Below are positions 58,569 to 64,000 of a stretch of DNA of 64,000 nt, one piece after another. The position numbers and the translations under genes were made by a program. This stretch comes from Acidimicrobiia bacterium (GTDB taxonomy: Bacteria; Actinomycetota; Acidimicrobiia; Spongiisociales; Spongiisociaceae): positions 1-64,000 of the forward strand of contig VXMP01000068.1 of the NCBI GenBank assembly GCA_009841075.1, given 5' to 3'. How positions within the stretch are numbered: the first letter of the stretch is position 1; every line of letters begins with the position of its first letter. The notes under the pieces are model-generated. The model was given only the letters and a program-made list of their open reading frames with translations. It was not told where the DNA came from and made no database searches.

Positions 58569-59669
58569 TTAGGCTTCGGCTTCTAGCACACTCACCCAGG
58601 CCCGGAGGACTCTCCGGCCGATTCGGTTCGCCTGGTTTTCGTTTGTGTCTTCGATTACCACCGCCACGATAATGGCCGGATCGGTGGCGGGCATCGACCC
58701 GAAAAACCAGGCCGTGGCCTCCCCGCTTTCGCTCTGGTGCCTCCCCATGCCGCCTTGGCCTTCGAGGGTACCGTGTCCAGAACTTTGGATGGTAAAAGGG
58801 CGGAGGTTCGGGCCGATTTCAAATGTCCCCTCGCTCAGGCTATCTGCTTCGTCAAAAGGTTGGGGTTCGGCAGAGAAGACCTGGTTGGAGTCGGCATCGA
58901 ATATTCTCGCCACCACATAGGGGCGCATTCGAAAGTCGTCGCGGGTAACGGCCGCCACCTTTATGGCGAGGCCGAGAGGCGATGCACGATCAAAGGAATC
59001 GGACGAAACCGTCTCCTCAAGGGTCAGAAAATCCAGGGAAGAAGCCCCGATCGCCCGGTTATAAAGAGGGCGATCCGGATGATCCACCAGCTCGTCCCGG
59101 TATGCTGCCGCTTCGCTTTCCAATAAGGCGTTGGGATTGAAGGACGGCGAACCGGCCATAACCAACACCTGACCGGAGGAAGGCTCCATAGCTACAACCC
59201 CTCCCTTGTGGTCGCCCAATGCCCTTACGGCAGCCGTTTGGATCTCATGGTTTAGGGTCAGCTGAATGGAATAAGGGCGCAGGTCTTCGCCTATTAGGGC
59301 ATCGAAGATTCTTCCCGGGGTCAGGCCGGCGCGGGATCGAAGGGTATCGTCCAAAGCCGCTTCCAGTCCTTGATCTCCGAACCGGCGCGAGGAAAATCCG
59401 ATCAGGTGGGCGTATTCGGTTCCATACAGATACTCGCGCCGGTAGGAATACGAATCAGGTTCCACAGGAACTGATCGGGCCAGCACCGCTGTGTCGGCCG
59501 AAATTATCGTTCCCCTCTCCTGACCGGACTCTTCCCTGGATCGACGGGGGTTTTGATCGTGATCCTGAAGTTGGTCGGCGGCTATGGCCTGCCAGTAGGT
59601 GAGTCCTACCACCAAGGCCAGCACGGCCACCCCGAATACCAGGACGGCCAGTCGGATCGGGCGGTTCAT
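58569..59669 (-). CDS. pbpA: PbpA/FtsI-family penicillin-binding protein homolog, apparently catalytically degenerate
   Basis: TYWQAIAADQLQDHDQNPR, GTIISADTAVLARS, YGTEYAHLIGFSSRRFGDQGLE, GGVVAMEPSSGQVLVMAGSPSFNPN; SxxK, SxN and KTG not found. Confidence 0.88.
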   Translation of the reverse strand: MNRPIRLAVLVFGVAVLALVVGLTYWQAIAADQLQDHDQNPRRSREESGQERGTIISADTAVLARSVPVEPDSYSYRREYLYGTEYAHLIGFSSRRFGDQGLEAALDDTLRSRAGLTPGRIFDALIGEDLRPYSIQLTLNHEIQTAAVRALGDHKGGVVAMEPSSGQVLVMAGSPSFNPNALLESEAAAYRDELVDHPDRPLYNRAIGASSLDFLTLEETVSSDSFDRASPLGLAIKVAAVTRDDFRMRPYVVARIFDADSNQVFSAEPQPFDEADSLSEGTFEIGPNLRPFTIQSSGHGTLEGQGGMGRHQSESGEATAWFFGSMPATDPAIIVAVVIEDTNENQANRIGRRVLRAWVSVLEAEA

Positions 59670-60979
59670 AGGTGTTCCAGGTGGCTGATCCGAGCCAGGA
59701 TCGCCAGTACCATGAAGCCGGCCATATTCAGGGAAAGCCCGTAGGACAAAAAGGGAATAGGTATCGCCGTGGGGGCAAGCCCGATAGCCGCCGCCGCCGA
59801 TAGCGCCAACTGGGACCCCATCAGCAGGGATAAGCCGGCAGCTACCAGCTTATGGAAGATGCCTCGGGCGCGTAAGGCCAGACCGAAACCGGTCAAAACC
59901 ACCAGGGAGTAGGCAACGATCGTCAAGACGGAACCGACCAACCCTAGTTCCTCGCCGATAACCGCAATAACCAGGCTGGTGGTCGCCTCCGGGATCAGAT
60001 GGGGACTACCTTGGCCGAGACCTACACCGAAGATTTCGCCGGAACCGAGGGCGAATAAACCGGGGGCGGAGGAGAAAACCGCATTATCCGGCTGCGACAG
60101 GGGATCGGTCCAGATCAACGAATAACCGTCTGCACCCGCCGACAGAACGATCAACACGACCAGACCGGCCAGGCCCAGTAATCCGCCGATCAGAAAAACC
60201 GGCCGATTCGATGCCAGGTAGGCCATAACCAGGAAAAGCCCCAACAGCAATAGGGCCGTACCAGGATCTCGTAGGGCGGTGCCGACCAGGATAAGCAGCA
60301 GCCCGATGGTCGTGGCAAGGAAGGATCGGCGGGATGGAAAAAACACCGAACTCCACCGAAGCTCGATCAAGGCATCCTGCTGATTGGCTAGAAAGGAGGC
60401 AAACAAAAACACCGCCACCAGCAAGACGATGGGGCCGGGATGAAAAAAGACCGAAGGGTCGGTGCTCCAGGCCACCAGGGTCAGATCGGCATCTACTTCC
60501 AGAACGGGAAGGGCTATTAAACCGAGGGCCAGGAACAAAAGGCCCATGGACAACCGGTGTTGGTTCTCCAGGAACCCGTGCTTGACCTCGACAATCCACA
60601 GCCAGGCCAGGCCGGCGCTTAGCAGCAACCACCAAACCTGACGCCCGGCCTGGTCCTGATCCAGGCGATATATGGTCACAAATCCCAAAGCGGTCAGTAC
60701 CGAAGAGGTGGCAAGTAACAGTGGGGTGGCGGTTGGTGCCCCAACCCAGATTCCGGCCAGCATCAGCCCGAAGGTAATGGCCAAGACCAAAAAGGTGGTT
60801 AAAGCCGGAAGAACCCAACTTTCCTGTTGGGCCAGGTTGACCAGCAGGACACCGAAACCGGCCAGGGCGGCGGCGCTAAGCACATAAAAGGGTTCGAAGG
60901 TCCGGCCTGCTGATCGGCGATAAGGCCACTTCCCCCCTATTGGTTTCAGCCCGGTTCTAAACCGAGAAAGGATAATCAA
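59666..60979 (-). CDS. rodA: SEDS family protein (RodA/FtsW)
   Basis: Multi-TM; DPGTALLLLGLFLVMAY, LFALGSGEIFGVGLGQGSPHLIPEATTSLVIAVIGEELGLVG. Confidence 0.92.
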   Translation of the reverse strand: MIILSRFRTGLKPIGGKWPYRRSAGRTFEPFYVLSAAALAGFGVLLVNLAQQESWVLPALTTFLVLAITFGLMLAGIWVGAPTATPLLLATSSVLTALGFVTIYRLDQDQAGRQVWWLLLSAGLAWLWIVEVKHGFLENQHRLSMGLLFLALGLIALPVLEVDADLTLVAWSTDPSVFFHPGPIVLLVAVFLFASFLANQQDALIELRWSSVFFPSRRSFLATTIGLLLILVGTALRDPGTALLLLGLFLVMAYLASNRPVFLIGGLLGLAGLVVLIVLSAGADGYSLIWTDPLSQPDNAVFSSAPGLFALGSGEIFGVGLGQGSPHLIPEATTSLVIAVIGEELGLVGSVLTIVAYSLVVLTGFGLALRARGIFHKLVAAGLSLLMGSQLALSAAAAIGLAPTAIPIPFLSYGLSLNMAGFMVLAILARISHLEHL

Positions 60980-61698
60980 TCGTCACTTTCGTCAGGCACC
61001 GCCTCCACCAGGACCACCGATATGTTGTCGAGCCCCCCCGCTTCGTTAGCCGCCTCGATCAGTCCCCAGACCGCGTCGGAGAGAACCTCCGACCCGAGTA
61101 TTTCGGCTATATGCTCATCGGTGATCATAGAAGTCAAACCATCCGAGCACAGCAGCAGACGATCCCCTTCCTCCACCTTCCTTTGCAACACGTCAACCTC
61201 TACCGAATCTTCAAGCCCTACGGCCCTGGTGATAATGGCCGACGCCGGATGGATTCGGGCCTGCTCGGGCGTGAGCAGACCGGCCTCAACCTGTTCCTGA
61301 ACCCAGGTGTGATCACGGGTCAGCTGGCGGAACCGGCCCAAATGGAGCCGGTAGGCCCGACTGTCACTGACATGGCCGATGTTGACCGTACCGTCAGACA
61401 ACAGCTCGGCAATCGTAAGGGTGGTACCCATTCCGGCTTTTTCCGGGTCTCTCTCACTCTCTTCCCAGACGGCCTGGTTGGCCGCTTTAATCCGATTTTT
61501 TACGGTTCCTTCGGTAGCGACCGCGGTTTCTATGGCTAAACGGCTGGCTACATCTCCACAAGCGTGCCCCCCTAATCCGTCTGCCACCGCCACCAGAAGC
61601 GGACCATCTTCTCGCCCGTCATGCTCCGGGTAGATCGAGTCCTCGTTATAAGGGCGAACCATTCCTTTATGGGTACCGGATGACCAGACGAACCTCAT
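60976..61698 (-). CDS. pstP: PP2C-family Ser/Thr phosphatase
   Basis: VRPYNEDSIY, LVAVADGLGGHACGDVAS, SDSRAYRL, LLCSDGLTSMI, GLDNISVVLV. Confidence 0.95.
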   Translation of the reverse strand: MRFVWSSGTHKGMVRPYNEDSIYPEHDGREDGPLLVAVADGLGGHACGDVASRLAIETAVATEGTVKNRIKAANQAVWEESERDPEKAGMGTTLTIAELLSDGTVNIGHVSDSRAYRLHLGRFRQLTRDHTWVQEQVEAGLLTPEQARIHPASAIITRAVGLEDSVEVDVLQRKVEEGDRLLLCSDGLTSMITDEHIAEILGSEVLSDAVWGLIEAANEAGGLDNISVVLVEAVPDESDD

Positions 61699-61782
61699 CC
61701 CACAAACCCTACCACCAAGGCTTCAACGACCCCGGTGTCGTCACGCCTAACCCGTGATGTGCCGGATGACCGGATACGAACC

Positions 61783-62196
61783 TCATCCCACCTCCAGCAC
61801 CGTCTTGCCGATCTGGATGGAATCCCCTTTGGCCAAACCGGTCGGCGACAAAACCCGTTTACCGTTGACATAGGTTCCTACGGCGCTGTCCAGGTCCACC
61901 AGGGTGGTAAGGCCGTCCTGATAGTCAAGTCGGACGTGAAGATCCGAAGCGTAAGGATCGCCGATATGCACATCTGCCCCTTCGCCCCTTCCCAGGATCA
62001 TGGGCGGTTTAACTACGAAGGTCCGTCCGATCTGGGTGTCGCTTCGTACCACAGTAAGTCGGGTGCCTTGACGCCTTCGGGCTGACCAGGGGTTTATTCC
62101 GATCCCCTTACCCAGCGCCGTGGCCGCCTTCCAGATCAAGAGATAGGCCAGGGCAACATAGACGAACTTGAGGGCAACCAGTACCGCACCCGACAT
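61783..62196 (-). CDS. fhaB: FHA domain protein with N-terminal TM (FhaB-like)
   Basis: FVVKPPMILGRGEGADVHIGDPYASDLHVRLDYQDG..DLDSAVGTYVNGKRV. Confidence 0.92.
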   Translation of the reverse strand: MSGAVLVALKFVYVALAYLLIWKAATALGKGIGINPWSARRRQGTRLTVVRSDTQIGRTFVVKPPMILGRGEGADVHIGDPYASDLHVRLDYQDGLTTLVDLDSAVGTYVNGKRVLSPTGLAKGDSIQIGKTVLEVG

Positions 62197-62946
62197 CTAG
62201 CCCTCCAGTCTCAGTTGGGCTTCAACCTTCCCGAAACGGATCGGGGTCCCGATGGGGATGGGCTGCGACCGGGCGGCGGTTTCATGGCCGACCAACGTGC
62301 CGTAGGTTGAACCCAGGTCACGTACCCGAACCTGACCGGCCTCCCACCAGATCAAGGCATGGTCGGGACTTAAGGAATCGTGGTCGATTATTACATCGGC
62401 GTGGCCGGCTCGGCCTACAACCGCTTGGTTGTGGGTGATTTCCAGCGCCTTGGTGCCCAGAAACAGGCAGGCCCAGGCCGGTCGCCTGCCCTTGCGTTCC
62501 GTCGCCCGGATTTCCACCTTGCCCCGCTCGGCGGGCGGGTGCTTTTCGAACCAGACCCGAACCGGGCCTTCCATTCGGCGTCCCCGCTCCATAGACTCGT
62601 CCTCGACCTGGCGCTCCAGTTCCCGCCCGATGGCTCGAAGGTCGGACCGAACGGCCCAATCACGGGGATGGAGCCTCACCGCAAAACGATTGGGTGCCAC
62701 CAAACCGAAGCGGCCCGAGCGGCTGGCCGCATCCGACTCCATCATGATCTGTGAGGCCATTTCGGCGGTGGAGACGGAAAAAACCGCAGTTTGATCCCGC
62801 CTTCCATTGCCTTCATAATGGTTCGCCATTCCCACCTGGTCCAGTCTAGGAGGGTACTGAAAAAATATCCCCGTTGGCCCGCCGACAGGAACGAAATCCC
62901 GGTTAGAAGGAAGCCAAGGGGCCGACCCATCCCCGTTTTTCAACAC
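62197..62946 (-). CDS. fhaA: FHA domain protein with DUF3662-like N-terminus (FhaA-like)
   Basis: PNRFAVRLHPRDWAVRSDLRAIGRELERQV; FHA VVGRAGHADVIIDHDSLSPDHALIWWEAGQVRVRDLGSTYGT. Confidence 0.9.
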   Translation of the reverse strand: MLKNGDGSAPWLPSNRDFVPVGGPTGIFFQYPPRLDQVGMANHYEGNGRRDQTAVFSVSTAEMASQIMMESDAASRSGRFGLVAPNRFAVRLHPRDWAVRSDLRAIGRELERQVEDESMERGRRMEGPVRVWFEKHPPAERGKVEIRATERKGRRPAWACLFLGTKALEITHNQAVVGRAGHADVIIDHDSLSPDHALIWWEAGQVRVRDLGSTYGTLVGHETAARSQPIPIGTPIRFGKVEAQLRLEG

Positions 62947-62987
62947 CCTCCTAGGAGGGCCTCCCGTATAGGGTTGTATATCGGAAA

Positions 62988-63989
62988 GTGGTCAGGCAAA
63001 ATCTGGTAGTCACAAAGGAGACGGTAAAAGTGTCATCAGAGAGGCGGCCGGTTGTGGTACTGGCCGAGGTTTTGTCGGACGTATGTGCCGAGTACCTGAG
63101 CAGGAAATGCCAGGTGGTTAACGCAAAAGGTGAACCGCGCACCCGCCTAATGGAGCTTTTGGAGGACGCCGAGGCACTGATCGTTCGTAGCGGTACTTCG
63201 GTCGACCGGGAGCTGATGGATGCCGCCCCTCGGTTGAGGGTAATCGGTAGGGCGGGGGTGGGCGTGGACAATATTGACCTTGACGAGGCCACCCGCCGGG
63301 GCATCCTGGTGGCAAACGCTCCGGATGCCAACAGCATTTCGGCCGCCGAGCACGCATTCGGGTTGATGCTCGCCCTGGCTCGTAACATCGCCTCCGGTGA
63401 TGCCTCCATCCGAGCCGGGCGCTGGGACCGAGCCTCCTTCCGGGGAGTGGAGTTGGCGGGCAAAACCCTGGGGCTGGTGGGCTTGGGCAGGATCGGAACC
63501 CTGGTCACGGCCCGGGCGCGGGCCTTTGAGATGCGGGTGGTGGCCTATGACCCCTACGTCTCGGCCGAGGCGGCCCGACAGATAGGTTGCACCCTTCTGG
63601 ATTTGGATGACCTACTGGCCGAATCGGACTTCCTTTCCCTTCATCTTCCCAGAACCCCTGAAACCGCCAACCTGCTGGGGGCGTCCGCCTTTGCGAAGAT
63701 GAAACCGGGGGTAAGAATCGTCAACGACTCTCGCGGCGGGATCATCGACGAGGAGGCCCTGGTCGATGCCATTCGCTCCGGGCAGGTGGCCGGAGCGGCC
63801 TTGGACGTGTTCGCTACCGAACCTATGGTGGGCGGCCCGCTGGTTGAACTACCTCAAGTGGTGTTGACCCCTCATCTCGGGGCTTCAACCATCGAAGCCC
63901 AGAACAAGGCCGGCCTTCATGTGGCCGAATCGGTGGTGGCGGGCCTGTGGGGGGAACCGGTCAAAGCAGCCGTTAATCGGGTGACCTGA
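62988..63989 (+). CDS. serA: D-3-phosphoglycerate dehydrogenase, short form without ACT domain
   Basis: RVIGRAGVGVDNIDLDEATRRGILVANAP, GKTLGLVGLGRIGTLVTARA, VNDSRGGIIDEEAL; start may be GTG 63030. Confidence 0.92.
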   Translation: MVRQNLVVTKETVKVSSERRPVVVLAEVLSDVCAEYLSRKCQVVNAKGEPRTRLMELLEDAEALIVRSGTSVDRELMDAAPRLRVIGRAGVGVDNIDLDEATRRGILVANAPDANSISAAEHAFGLMLALARNIASGDASIRAGRWDRASFRGVELAGKTLGLVGLGRIGTLVTARARAFEMRVVAYDPYVSAEAARQIGCTLLDLDDLLAESDFLSLHLPRTPETANLLGASAFAKMKPGVRIVNDSRGGIIDEEALVDAIRSGQVAGAALDVFATEPMVGGPLVELPQVVLTPHLGASTIEAQNKAGLHVAESVVAGLWGEPVKAAVNRVT

Positions 63990-64000
63990 CCATCATCGGC

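Noticed and set aside
62951-63508. 185-aa - strand ORF overlapping serA start
   Set aside because: Antisense to the well-supported serA CDS; no homology features.

Overview
The window is high-GC bacterial chromosome. The lineage looks actinobacterial, possibly Acidimicrobiia-like; this is inferred from the CrgA and PknB/PstP/FHA/RodA/PbpA cluster plus SodN and is not proven. It opens with a nearly complete S10-spc-alpha ribosomal protein superoperon (rpsJ to rplQ, with secY, adk, map, rpoA). Next come an ARPP-1 family gene, a deoC/aldehyde dehydrogenase/adenosine deaminase nucleoside-catabolism cluster, rmuC, a small accessory patch of tiny ORFs, metG, an ABC-2 exporter operon, NiSOD plus its maturation protease, a DUF3048 lipoprotein, an amidase, korAB, and a 1766-aa secreted ATP-grasp/swivel plus Calx-beta protein. 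After these are lysC-asd, a PHP phosphoesterase, murJ, a methylmalonyl-CoA epimerase/carboxylase-epsilon-like pair, a PPi-type PFK, tRNA-Pro(CGG), a CorC-type protein, an NfeD-like protein, crgA, pabA/trpG, an orphan ABC ATPase, pknB-pbpA-rodA-pstP-fhaB-fhaA and serA. The most interesting signals are: (1) a four-copy dispersed intergenic element of about 300 bp, always co-oriented with its flanking genes, with RNA-like helices and some covariation; (2) the secreted PEP-synthase-like ATP-grasp protein with tandem Calx-beta modules and a duplicated unknown domain; (3) a pbpA/rodA pair in which both members appear to have lost catalytic residues; (4) a NiSOD with an altered nickel hook (HCDLFCGVYD).
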